Notes under the pieces: model-generated | What the model was told of the DNA's origin: nothing | What the model saw: the letters and a program-made list of their open reading frames with translations, nothing else | Databases searched by the model: none | Program-made: the position numbers and the translations under genes | Shown here: positions 7,492 through 14,468 of the stretch, one piece after another | Position numbering within the stretch: the stretch's first letter is position 1 | Layout of the letters: each line of letters begins with the position of its first letter | Assembly: GCA_047619485.1 (NCBI GenBank) | Contig: JBLHKE010000102.1 | Coordinates: 1-14,494, forward strand | Reading direction: 5' to 3' | DNA from: JBLHKE01 sp047619485 | GTDB lineage: Bacteria; Verrucomicrobiota; Verrucomicrobiia; Verrucomicrobiales; DEV007 | DNA length: 14,494 bases

Positions 7492-7513
7492 AATTACAAT
7501 GTTATTTGTAATT
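7492..7513. promoter_or_regulatory. Perfect 8-bp dyad, candidate operator
   Basis: AATTACAA and TTGTAATT are exact inverted repeats around 6 bases (TGTTAT). The dyad sits 49 bases before the start of the PEP-CTERM metalloprotease gene, in an AT-rich stretch unlike the flanking GC-rich DNA. Its size and symmetry suit a dimeric helix-turn-helix regulator. The regulator is not known. Confidence 0.45.
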
Positions 7514-7514
7514 T

Positions 7515-7527
7515 TCATAATTTATGA
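7515..7527. promoter_or_regulatory. Second perfect dyad in the same control region
   Basis: TCATAA and TTATGA are exact inverted repeats around a single T. The dyad starts 2 bases after the AATTACAA dyad and overlaps a TATGAT (7523-7528) that could serve as a -10 element. TGATAT is also directly repeated with a 9-base period (7525-7530 and 7534-7539). The AT-rich composition makes small dyads more likely by chance. Confidence 0.3.
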
Positions 7528-7562
7528 TATTTTTGATATCTAAATTAGATTTTGCCAATCGA

Positions 7563-8510
7563 ATGAAATACCCATCGCCCAATCCCCGTCGCCTTCTCCA
7601 CATTCTGGTATCCGTTGGTGTGCTCCTTGCGAGCCAGTTCGCGTTGAAAGCGATTACAATCCAGATTGATTACAGCCACGACGACAACAATTTCTTCGGG
7701 AGTTCTGGGAGTACCCAGCGCACGGTCATTGAGGCTGCCGCTTCGTACGTAGGCTCTCTGATCCTCGACGATCTGGACGCGATCGAACCAGACGTCGCCT
7801 ACTTTGGTGGTGCCGGCAACCAGTGGGAAGTCAGCTTTGATGACCCTGCGAATTCTACCGGAACCCTCTTTGAGGACTTCCTGACTGTTCCAGCCGACAC
7901 CATTATCGTGTTTGCTGGCGGTGCGAACCTCTCGGGCGCGACTCTCGCCCAGGCCGGTTTCGGGAGTGCTGAATTTATCGGCACCCCGGCTTTCGGCACG
8001 ACCGTCGGGACACGTGGTGAGATTGGACCCGCTGCGGATGAATTCTCCACTTGGGGTGGCTTTCTTTCAGTCGATACCTCCGGTCCTATTTGGGACTACA
8101 GCCTCGACAACAGCACCCTTGGGGTTGGTGAGACGCACTTCTACTCGCTGATGCTGCACGAGCTCGGCCACGTCGTCGGTCTTGGAACGGCTCCTTCTTG
8201 GATGAATCGCATCAGCGCATCCACCTTCACGGGAACCGAGGCTTCAGCGCTTTACGGTAGCGCGGTACCGACCTTCGAAGGTGATCACTACGCGAACAGC
8301 GTCACCTCTGATATCTTCGGTAGCAGTAATTCGCAGACGGCAGCTCTCGTTGCGAACCTGCCGCCGAACGAGACCCGCTTCTTCACCGAGATCGATGTCG
8401 CCGCACTCGATGACATCGGTTGGGACGTCGTCTCCGCGCCGATCCCGGAGCCAAGCTCGATTACCCTGTTGGCACTCAGCGCAGCGAGCCTCCTGCGCCG
8501 CCGCCGCTAG
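7563..8510 (+). CDS. Secreted HExxH metalloprotease with PEP-CTERM sorting tail
   Basis: This 315-residue exported protein has a signal peptide at residues 1 to about 30 (basic PRR, hydrophobic LLHILVSVGVLLA) and ends with a PEP-CTERM tail: PEP at 295-297, a hydrophobic helix at 298-311 and a final run of four Arg. PEP-CTERM proteins are processed by an exosortase and retained at or released from the cell surface. The zinc motif HELGHVVGLG (199-208) has catalytic Glu200. The usual metzincin third ligand position is Thr, so H242 (EGDHYANS), about 39 residues on, is the likely third ligand, as in leishmanolysin-like enzymes. The late block EIDVAALDDIGWDV is common in such proteins. I chose the ATG at 7563 because the signal peptide begins there. 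An ATG at 7524 lies inside the AT-rich control region. No exosortase gene is in the window. Confidence 0.85.
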   Translation: MKYPSPNPRRLLHILVSVGVLLASQFALKAITIQIDYSHDDNNFFGSSGSTQRTVIEAAASYVGSLILDDLDAIEPDVAYFGGAGNQWEVSFDDPANSTGTLFEDFLTVPADTIIVFAGGANLSGATLAQAGFGSAEFIGTPAFGTTVGTRGEIGPAADEFSTWGGFLSVDTSGPIWDYSLDNSTLGVGETHFYSLMLHELGHVVGLGTAPSWMNRISASTFTGTEASALYGSAVPTFEGDHYANSVTSDIFGSSNSQTAALVANLPPNETRFFTEIDVAALDDIGWDVVSAPIPEPSSITLLALSAASLLRRRR

Positions 8511-8528
8511 CTGCTACCAACCACGAAA

Positions 8529-8547
8529 CTTCGATTTGCAATCGAAG
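8529..8547. terminator. 8-bp stem, 3-base loop hairpin between convergent genes
   Basis: CTTCGATT and AATCGAAG form a perfect 8-bp stem around a TGC loop. It lies 18 bases after the protease stop and 22 bases from the convergent esterase stop. On the minus strand it is followed by TTTCGTGGTT, which is moderately T-rich, while the plus side has no T-run. It is the best terminator candidate in the window and may serve both genes. Confidence 0.55.
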
Positions 8548-8569
8548 CCTGTGTCTCAGCCGTTGCCGC

Positions 8570-9292
8570 CTACTTCTCCTTCGGCTCGTTCACCAGTTTG
8601 ATGGCCTTCTCGGCAAAACGTTCACCGAGAACTCGATAGCCTTCCTTGTCGTAGTGGAGCCCATTCCCCTTTCCATTGAGATCATCGGTATCAACCCACT
8701 CGCCGACTGCGTCACCTTCCGCTAGCTTCACCTGCTCCTCGCGGACCCTGGTCCAATGCGGGTAACGCTTGTTCTCGTTGTCGAAATCGCTGAGTCGCCC
8801 AATGACGAAATTGATGTCCTTCCTACCGAGATCACTCTTTAACTGATCGACCACGCCACGAAAGCTAGCCGAGTAGAACTCACCGAGTCTTTCACGGGCG
8901 TCCTTCTCGCCCTGCATCCAAACGAAGGTAATCGAGTCTGGCTTCTTGCTCCCAAGCTCCGCCTTCACCTTCTCTATCAGACGCTCGTAGAGATCGCCAT
9001 AGTTCTTCTGCTTCTCAGCGTCGCCGCCTTTATCCCCTATTGCAGCACTCCAGTTTTTGTACCAGCGCCGGATCGGTTGCCCTCCCTGAGCATCTTTCAC
9101 AACCACCACATTTTCGGCTCCAAAGGCCTTCTCTACCGCCGGCGTAAACGAAATTGCAGGCTTGAGCCCGGCCATGTTCGACTGTCCGGAGAGGATGAAG
9201 AGATGACACTTTTTGTCGCCATCCTGTGCAGAAGCGGATGCGGCGAAACCGGCGAGTAGCAAAAGTAAAAGGAGGTTCGTTGATAATTTCAT
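8570..9292 (-). CDS. Secreted SASA/SGNH-type carbohydrate esterase
   Basis: This 240-residue exported protein of the sialate O-acetylesterase-like (SASA, CE6-like) group of SGNH hydrolases removes acetyl or similar ester groups from sugars. The signal peptide covers residues 1-22 (a run of Leu, then ASASA before QDG). The nucleophile block is LFILSGQSNMAG with Ser38. WMQGEKDA (125-132) carries the conserved Gly-Glu. The C-terminal GLHYDKEGY block (211-219) supplies the likely catalytic His213, preceded by Asp residues at 201-204. I chose the ATG at 9292 because the signal peptide starts there; the frame is open 11 codons further upstream. No ribosome binding site is present. The enzyme probably acts in the periplasm or outside the cell on plant- or algal-type polysaccharides. 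That is an inference from its family, and no glycoside hydrolase is adjacent. Confidence 0.88.
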   Translation of the reverse strand: MKLSTNLLLLLLLAGFAASASAQDGDKKCHLFILSGQSNMAGLKPAISFTPAVEKAFGAENVVVVKDAQGGQPIRRWYKNWSAAIGDKGGDAEKQKNYGDLYERLIEKVKAELGSKKPDSITFVWMQGEKDARERLGEFYSASFRGVVDQLKSDLGRKDINFVIGRLSDFDNENKRYPHWTRVREEQVKLAEGDAVGEWVDTDDLNGKGNGLHYDKEGYRVLGERFAEKAIKLVNEPKEK

Positions 9293-9632
9293 AGGATTGG
9301 TGATAGGCGAAAGATCGCAGGCCACCCGCCTAAATGGAAGTCCAAAGCTACCTCCCCTGTAGCGCAGCTTTTAAGCTGCGTTCGAAACGGCAGTCCCGTT
9401 TGCGCATCGCCTGTGTCTTCTCCGACACGGTAGACCCACCTAGGTTCCATTCGCGCAATGCCCATCAACAAATGGGACAGCTTCGACGGACGCAGCCTAA
9501 AAAAGCTGTTGGGAAATATGCAGATGAAGGTAACCGAACTCGCCCTAGTTCCGACTTAGTTCCGTGTTATTCGGCCGCGCCCCCCGTTCCCCCGCAGCAG
9601 CAGGATCACTCATAGGCAGGCACCGAAAAGCA
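9293..9632. other. Non-coding interval of about 340 bases with hairpin cluster
   Basis: I see no convincing gene between the esterase start and the SET gene stop. The left part holds a run of hairpins (listed separately). The right part has a 33-codon frame (9458-9559) with no recognisable similarity, and a direct repeat of TAGTTCCG with an 11-base period (9546-9553 and 9557-9564). Confidence 0.6.
9347..9433. repeat. REP-like cluster of short hairpins with GTAG foot
   Basis: Three consecutive inverted repeats are visible: CGCAGCTT/AAGCTGCG with a TT loop (9363-9380), AAACGG/CCGTTT with a 5-base loop (9385-9401), and GTGTC/GACAC with a 6-base loop (9413-9428). GTAG (9359-9362) lies directly before the first stem, as in REP elements mobilised by RAYT transposases. 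GTAG recurs at 9430-9433, and GCTAC (9347-9351) pairs with GTAGC. A single copy cannot prove that the element is repeated in the genome. Confidence 0.5.
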
Positions 9633-10280
9633 CTACTTCTTCTTTTTATCCTTCTTCCCCTTGCGCTTCTCGTCCTTCTTGCGCCCCTTCTTCTCGTTCT
9701 TCTGATCCTTAAGTTTCTTCTTCTTTTTGTTGGCCTTCTTCTTGAGTTTTTTCTTCAGCTCATCCCAGTATTCCTCACCGCAAATATAGCCAACACAGTT
9801 CGCCGATCCGCAGCAGCACGGGTGCGATTTGTAATCGTCGAGATCAAATCCGTAGTTGAACGTCAGCTCTGCCGCCTTCGGGATGTCTTTGGTCGCGACG
9901 ATCCAGATGCGCTCGTCATCATCGATCTGCGCCTCGCAATTTGGATCACACGAGTGGTTGATCAGCCGGGCAGTGTTGTATCCGATGTTCCCATCGCAAT
10001 CGAACTCGTCGTTCACGACAAAGAGGTAGACCGCTGCCCCGCCGGTCTCCTTCGCGAGTTCCGCAAGCTCCTGGCCGCGACGGTTCGATTCGTCCTTGTC
10101 GACTAGTTCTCCGACATACTCGATGATGGTCGCCTCCTCCGAGATATCCACGGTCGCCACCATGCCACGGCCGTGCACTGGGGAGTCGTAGACCTCAGCC
10201 CAGGCCGAGGTCATCATCGGACGTTCAGTCTCGGCCGATACGTCGGGATCTAATTCGGGTTCGCTTGTGTCTGTGCTCAT
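9633..10280 (-). CDS. SET-domain lysine methyltransferase-like protein with Lys-rich tail
   Basis: This 215-residue protein is built around a compact SET domain (about residues 25-150), a fold that transfers methyl groups from S-adenosylmethionine to lysines. The SAM-site block SPVHGRGMVA (33-42), the EYVGEL strand (54-59), the pseudoknot NTARLINHSCDPNC (102-115) and the second half ELTFNYGFD (138-146) are intact, including Tyr143. A post-SET-like CxCx4C (C155, C157, C162) together with C115 could bind zinc. The N-terminus is acidic. The last 41 residues contain 25 Lys and 2 Arg, so the tail probably binds nucleic acid or another polyanion and might itself be a substrate. SET proteins occur in Chlamydiae and relatives, but the substrate here is unknown. 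The gene is divergent from the exporter gene and has no ribosome binding site. Confidence 0.9.
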   Translation of the reverse strand: MSTDTSEPELDPDVSAETERPMMTSAWAEVYDSPVHGRGMVATVDISEEATIIEYVGELVDKDESNRRGQELAELAKETGGAAVYLFVVNDEFDCDGNIGYNTARLINHSCDPNCEAQIDDDERIWIVATKDIPKAAELTFNYGFDLDDYKSHPCCCGSANCVGYICGEEYWDELKKKLKKKANKKKKKLKDQKNEKKGRKKDEKRKGKKDKKKK

Positions 10281-10295
10281 GTTTTTGTCGGCGCA

Positions 10296-10324
10296 ATTAT
10301 TAGTCCCAGCAGCGAAATCTTCAA
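10296..10324 (-). promoter_or_regulatory. Candidate promoter for the SET gene
   Basis: On the minus strand TTGAAG (10319-10324) and AATAAT (10296-10301) are separated by 17 bases, matching 4 of 6 and 5 of 6 sigma70 consensus positions. Transcription would begin only a few bases before the ATG at 10280, giving a very short leader. This fits the lack of a ribosome binding site but is unproven. Confidence 0.35.
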
Positions 10325-10384
10325 GCGCAGACTTCTTGTCATCGGCGCCTATCCGGTATCAACTACCCGACCCTCTCCTGTCGC

Positions 10385-12826
10385 ATGTCACGCAATCAGA
10401 TCGTCATCCGCCTTATCCTCCTCGTCGCGGCCATCACCGGGCTCGGCCTGTTCGCTTCGCAGCGGATCTCGTTCGACACCGACCCGCTCGAGATGCTGCC
10501 CGAAGATCTGCCGGAAGCCACTGGCCTGCAACTGTTTCAGAAGCGCTTCGGCAAGGACATCGATCTGATGATCGTTCTCGAAGGAGAGGATCCAGAAATC
10601 GTCGAGGCTGCAGCCAAATCGCTCACCGACCACCTCTTAAAGGATCCGCAACTGGTCTCAAAGGCTTTCTGGCAGCCCCCAGGTGCCGATTCAGGAGAAA
10701 TTGATCCCCTCTCCTACGCAGAACTCATCGCCTACGGCTGGATGAATGCCCCTCCAGATACCTGGACACCGATGCTCGATGGATTGGCGCCCGAAAGCTC
10801 GCGAGAGGCGCTTGCCGAGGCTTTTGAAACACTCGTCTACGGGATCGATCCTCAGGAGTCTTTCCGCGCCAACAAAGACCCTCTCGGGATGATTCAGGCG
10901 CTGCCTGGATTCGAACAATTGCTCGCTAGCGGCGAGGACAAAGACCAGTTCCGCGCCCTCGATGGAAAGCTCCGCCTCGTCCGCGTCGAGGCGCCGAACG
11001 CGATCTCCAACTACAAGGTGACGATCGATTGGCTCGCCAAGGTCGAACCGGCGATCCTTGCATGGCAAGCGTCGGCGCCCCCCGAGATCCAATCGCTGGA
11101 TCTCGACTGGACCGGGCGTGCGCCCTACACGGCCGAAATCGCTTCGGCGATGGAGAGTGAGATGAAGCTGTCGGTCGTTTTCGCCGTCTTGCTCATCCAC
11201 ACCTTGTTTTTCGTTTTCTACCGGCGCTTCATCCCGATCATCTGGCTGGTGCTGTGCCTCGCCCTCACATTTACCATCACGCTCACCATTGGAAGCTTCA
11301 TTTTCGAAGATCTCGGTGCCACCAGCGTCGGCTTCGCGGCGATCCTGATCGGACTCGCTGTCGACTACGGATTCGTCATCTACCAGGAGTCGCTCAAACA
11401 TGGATCAGAGCCAAAATCACTCCGCCGCAAACTGGCCTACAGCATCGGTTGGGCAGCCGTGACCACTGCAGCGGTCTTCATCGGGCTACGCCTTAGCAGC
11501 TTGCCCGGAGCCTCCCAACTCGGCACCATGGTCGGGATCGGGATTAGCGTGGGAGCGCTGGTGATGCTCACCATCTTCACCTGGCTCAATAACCTCTCCC
11601 CACCGAAACCGAAACCGCCGCGCCAAAACTGGCCTGACGCGCCGAGATTCACTCGCGACGTCTGCATCGCCAGTGGCATCTTGTTCTGCATCGCCCTCAT
11701 CGTCCTAGTCCTGCGCGGCACCCCGGCGATCTCCACCTCGGCGGATGACCTGCGCCCGAAAGAGAGCCACGCCAGCAGAGTTTTTGTCGAGATTTGGACA
11801 AAGTTTGGCTGGGGAGAAAATGGCGGGATCCAAGTGGTATTCGCGGGCAAAGACGAAGCTGAAGTCGGCGAGCGAATCGAGCAGGCGCAGCGCATCCTAA
11901 ACAATGACCAGAGCGAGATCGATCGAGAAGTGGTCTTCCCACCCAGTTTTCTCCTCGCCAATCGAACCAATCAGCAAGCCAACCGCGACAACGTCCGCGC
12001 GGCGCTCACGCAGAGAAAACGCATCGTCGAGGAGGCACCTAACATCGAACGACCGTCCAATCTGAACGCCGGACATGTCAGCGAGATGCTCGCCCTCTCG
12101 AACGCCATCTTTGACGCTTGGGAGAGGTTCATCGCCCTGCCTGCCGATGACAGAATCACCCCGAGCGACGCAACCAGCCGCTGGGCTCTCGATAGCTTCG
12201 TCTCCCGCGATGCGGCACCGGTGTGCGCGCTCGGAACGATCAAACTCCCATTGCGCAGCGAAGCCACCAACGCCGAGGAACTACGACTCGCGGAGAAGCT
12301 GGGAAGCGATGGGATCTACCCGGCAGGCTGGCCGCTCCTGCGCCCGGCCATTGTCCGCATCATGAGCCACGAGTTCTACTGGGTGGTGATCCCGATGGCC
12401 GCCATTCTCCTCGTCATGCTGTGGCTCGCGTTCCGGCGCTTGCGCAGGGTCGCTCTTTCGGTCGCCGCCCTAGCGTTCAGTTTTGTCGCCCTGCTCTCCA
12501 TCATGACGCTGCTTGGCGCCCAGTGGAACCTCATGAACCTTGCTGCGATTCCGCTACTGCTCGGTGCAGGGCTCGACTACTCGATCCACATGCAACTCGC
12601 GCTGCAGCGGTTGAATGGCGACACGGCGGAAGCGCGCCGCACCATCGGTCGCGCCCTCGTCCTGTGTGGCCTGTCCACCGCCACCGGCTTCGGCACCCTG
12701 ATTGGTTCAACCAACGCCGGCCTCGCCAGCCTCGGCCTCGTCTGCACCATCGGGATTATCATCACCATGTTGACCTGCGTCTTCATCCTCCCTGCCTGGT
12801 ATGGCTGGACGCACCGCAAGGCTTGA
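10385..12826 (+). CDS. MMPL/RND-family exporter
   Basis: This 813-residue inner-membrane transporter has the duplicated RND/MMPL plan. TM1 (about 8-25) is followed by a large extracytoplasmic domain (26-260), five helices (about 263-279, 283-302, 314-334, 353-369 and 378-400), TM7 (425-443), a second large domain and five more helices near the C-terminus. Acidic residues expected in proton coupling are seen as D327 in GLAVDYGFVIY (TM4) and D731 in GLDYSIHMQLAL (TM10). The family exports lipids, hopanoids and hydrophobic compounds; HpnN-like exporters are close in plan. The length is typical. Start and stop are clear, although no Shine-Dalgarno sequence precedes the ATG. A small lipoprotein gene follows after 32 bases and probably shares its transcript. 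The cargo cannot be inferred from this window. Confidence 0.9.
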   Translation: MSRNQIVIRLILLVAAITGLGLFASQRISFDTDPLEMLPEDLPEATGLQLFQKRFGKDIDLMIVLEGEDPEIVEAAAKSLTDHLLKDPQLVSKAFWQPPGADSGEIDPLSYAELIAYGWMNAPPDTWTPMLDGLAPESSREALAEAFETLVYGIDPQESFRANKDPLGMIQALPGFEQLLASGEDKDQFRALDGKLRLVRVEAPNAISNYKVTIDWLAKVEPAILAWQASAPPEIQSLDLDWTGRAPYTAEIASAMESEMKLSVVFAVLLIHTLFFVFYRRFIPIIWLVLCLALTFTITLTIGSFIFEDLGATSVGFAAILIGLAVDYGFVIYQESLKHGSEPKSLRRKLAYSIGWAAVTTAAVFIGLRLSSLPGASQLGTMVGIGISVGALVMLTIFTWLNNLSPPKPKPPRQNWPDAPRFTRDVCIASGILFCIALIVLVLRGTPAISTSADDLRPKESHASRVFVEIWTKFGWGENGGIQVVFAGKDEAEVGERIEQAQRILNNDQSEIDREVVFPPSFLLANRTNQQANRDNVRAALTQRKRIVEEAPNIERPSNLNAGHVSEMLALSNAIFDAWERFIALPADDRITPSDATSRWALDSFVSRDAAPVCALGTIKLPLRSEATNAEELRLAEKLGSDGIYPAGWPLLRPAIVRIMSHEFYWVVIPMAAILLVMLWLAFRRLRRVALSVAALAFSFVALLSIMTLLGAQWNLMNLAAIPLLLGAGLDYSIHMQLALQRLNGDTAEARRTIGRALVLCGLSTATGFGTLIGSTNAGLASLGLVCTIGIIITMLTCVFILPAWYGWTHRKA

Positions 12827-12858
12827 TTTATCCACTCCGCGCCCCCAATGTCATCCCA

Positions 12859-13080
12859 GTGAAAGCCATTCTTACCGCCAGCCTAGTCGTCCTGCTGCTC
12901 CCCAGCTGCGGTCTCTTCAAGAAGAAGGAGGAAATCGGTCCATACGGTGACAACCGCTCGCGCTGGCAGAAATTGCGCACCTACGAAGAAGAGCGCTACG
13001 ATGGCTGGGCGGACAAGTGGATGCATCGTGAGGAATACAAGCGCCGCAAAGCGGCCGAGGGCAAAAAACGCAACCCGTAG
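12859..13080 (+). CDS. Small predicted lipoprotein
   Basis: This 73-residue protein starts at GTG 12859. It has a short signal peptide (VKAILTASLVVLLLPS) ending in a lipobox-like LPSC, with Cys17 as the lipidated residue. The mature part is very basic and charged, starting GLFKKKEE and rich in Arg, Lys, Glu, Trp and Tyr (RSRWQKLRTYEEERYDGW). I recognise no family. The same frame is open far upstream, but that part only overlaps the exporter gene in another frame and is rejected. The ATG at 12848 is out of frame. The position 32 bases after the exporter suggests cotranscription and an envelope role alongside it, which is an inference. Confidence 0.7.
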   Translation: MKAILTASLVVLLLPSCGLFKKKEEIGPYGDNRSRWQKLRTYEEERYDGWADKWMHREEYKRRKAAEGKKRNP

Positions 13081-13101
13081 CGGAGGTTCTGCGAACTGCC
13101 G
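13081..13101. terminator. Imperfect hairpin between convergent genes
   Basis: CGG, a mismatch, a G-T pair and GGTTC/GAAC-type pairing around a TGC loop (13090-13092) give seven Watson-Crick pairs in 21 bases. It sits directly after the lipoprotein stop and 5 bases before the transporter stop on the other strand. There is no T-run, so termination is only suggested by its position. Confidence 0.35.
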
Positions 13102-13106
13102 ATATC

Positions 13107-14432
13107 CTAGACGAGCAGGTCTTCCCCCTCCGACTTAGCGATGATCACTGCGCCGCAGGAGTCGCTGAAGATATTCACCGCGGTCCGCGTCATGTCCAAC
13201 AGCCGGTCAACCGCTAGCAGCAGCCCGATGAACGCCTCGCCGTTGGCGATGTTCACATTGTTCATGATCACCAAGATCGCAACCAGACTCGCCGAGGGGA
13301 TGCCAGCGACACCGATACTCGTTAGCAAGGCCAAGGCCACTACCATGAATTGCGCCGTCAAGGTCATCTCGATCCCCATGATCTGGGCAACGAAGATCAC
13401 CGCCACACACTCGTAGAGCGCGGTGCCATCCATGTTCACCGTCGCGCCGAGCGGCAACACGAAACTACCCACCCGCTTCGAAACCCCCGCGTTCTCCTGC
13501 ACCGCACGCAGAGTCAGCGGTAGCGTCGCCGACGAAGAGGCTGTCGAAAAGGCTGTGAGGAGCGCATTGCGCATCGCCCCGAAGTGCTTCAACGGAGACA
13601 CCTTCCCCAGTACCTTTAACAAAATCGGCAAAATCACCAGCGCGTGGATTAACAACGCTCCAATGACGACGAAAAAGTACTTCGCCAGCATCAAAAAGAT
13701 CTCCGGCCCGACCATCGCCACGGCACTTGCCACTAGACCGAACACCCCAATTGGGGCAAACAGCATCACCCAGTTGGTGATGAGAATCATCAGCTCGTTG
13801 AGCCCCCTGAAGAAGCCGAGCAGCGCATCGCGCGCGTCCACGCTAACGTAGATGAGTCCGAACGCCACGAGCAGGCTGACAAATATCAATGCTAGCATTC
13901 GCCCATTGTCGGCGAAGACCGAGAACACGTTGTCGGGGATCATCCGCTTAAAAATGTCGCCCACGGCGGACAAGCCTTCTGTGTCCTGCCCAGCAGCCTT
14001 CGCCTTGGTGCTCTCCGCCAGTTTCTGCTCGTTCGCCTTGACCACTTCGACGATCTTCTCGTTAGGCTTGCCATCTTCCAGCCCAGGTTTGAACAGGTTG
14101 ACCATCGATAGGCCAATGATGATCGCGAAGAAACTCGTCAGCGTGTAGTAACCGAGCGTCTTCATCCCCAAACGACCGAAGCCATCGCTCTTCCCTAGGC
14201 CGGCAATTCCGACGACGATCGAGGAAAAAATCAGCGGGACGATGACCATCTTCAGCGCCTGTAGGAAGAGTTTCCCAATGTAGTCGAAGAAGCCGACAAA
14301 CCCTTGGCCAGTATCATTTAGCACCGTCACCGGAACTCGCTCCACCGCGCAGGCTTTGTTGATAATGCATCCAACGATCACCGCTAAGATGAGGGCGATG
14401 AGGATCTGCAACCAGGGTTTGATTCGAATCAT
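13107..14432 (-). CDS. Na+/H+-dependent acidic amino acid (dicarboxylate) symporter
   Basis: This 441-residue membrane carrier belongs to the DAACS family (GltP/GltPh/DctA). The two re-entrant hairpin loops are STASSSATLP (296-305) and GIPSAS (377-382). The sodium-site motif NMDGT (333-337) lies in TM7. The TM8 block DRLLDMTRTAVN (409-420) keeps D413, R416, T417 and N420, with D424 after it. These align by motif with GltPh D394, R397, T398, N401 and D405. The retained Arg favours aspartate/glutamate over neutral amino acids, and the Asp that contacts the substrate amino group favours amino acids over plain C4-dicarboxylates. A charged insert of about 40 residues (117-158) lies between TM3 and TM4. 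The start at 14432 precedes a typical TM1. The gene is convergent with the lipoprotein gene and seems to stand alone. Confidence 0.92.
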   Translation of the reverse strand: MIRIKPWLQILIALILAVIVGCIINKACAVERVPVTVLNDTGQGFVGFFDYIGKLFLQALKMVIVPLIFSSIVVGIAGLGKSDGFGRLGMKTLGYYTLTSFFAIIIGLSMVNLFKPGLEDGKPNEKIVEVVKANEQKLAESTKAKAAGQDTEGLSAVGDIFKRMIPDNVFSVFADNGRMLALIFVSLLVAFGLIYVSVDARDALLGFFRGLNELMILITNWVMLFAPIGVFGLVASAVAMVGPEIFLMLAKYFFVVIGALLIHALVILPILLKVLGKVSPLKHFGAMRNALLTAFSTASSSATLPLTLRAVQENAGVSKRVGSFVLPLGATVNMDGTALYECVAVIFVAQIMGIEMTLTAQFMVVALALLTSIGVAGIPSASLVAILVIMNNVNIANGEAFIGLLLAVDRLLDMTRTAVNIFSDSCGAVIIAKSEGEDLLV

Positions 14433-14437
14433 CCCGG

Positions 14438-14468
14438 ATCATAACACCAATCCGTCATCAACAGTCAA
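14438..14468 (-). promoter_or_regulatory. Candidate promoter for the symporter gene
   Basis: On the minus strand TTGACT (14463-14468) and TATGAT (14438-14443) each match five of six consensus positions. The 19-base spacer is longer than optimal, and the predicted transcript would start at or near the ATG at 14432. This is a tentative call. Confidence 0.3.

Noticed and set aside
7484..7498. Possible sigma54 -24/-12 element (AGGCAC...ACA) before the PEP-CTERM gene
   Set aside because: The -24 GG is present, but the required GC at -12 is CA, so it fails the core rule.
10691..11401. 236-codon open frame on the minus strand
   Set aside because: It is highly charged, repetitive composition opposite the exporter gene, typical of a shadow frame.
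12223..12858. Upstream extension of the lipoprotein frame
   Set aside because: It overlaps the exporter in another frame with Arg/His/Pro-rich nonsense-like composition. The lipoprotein signal peptide begins at 12859.
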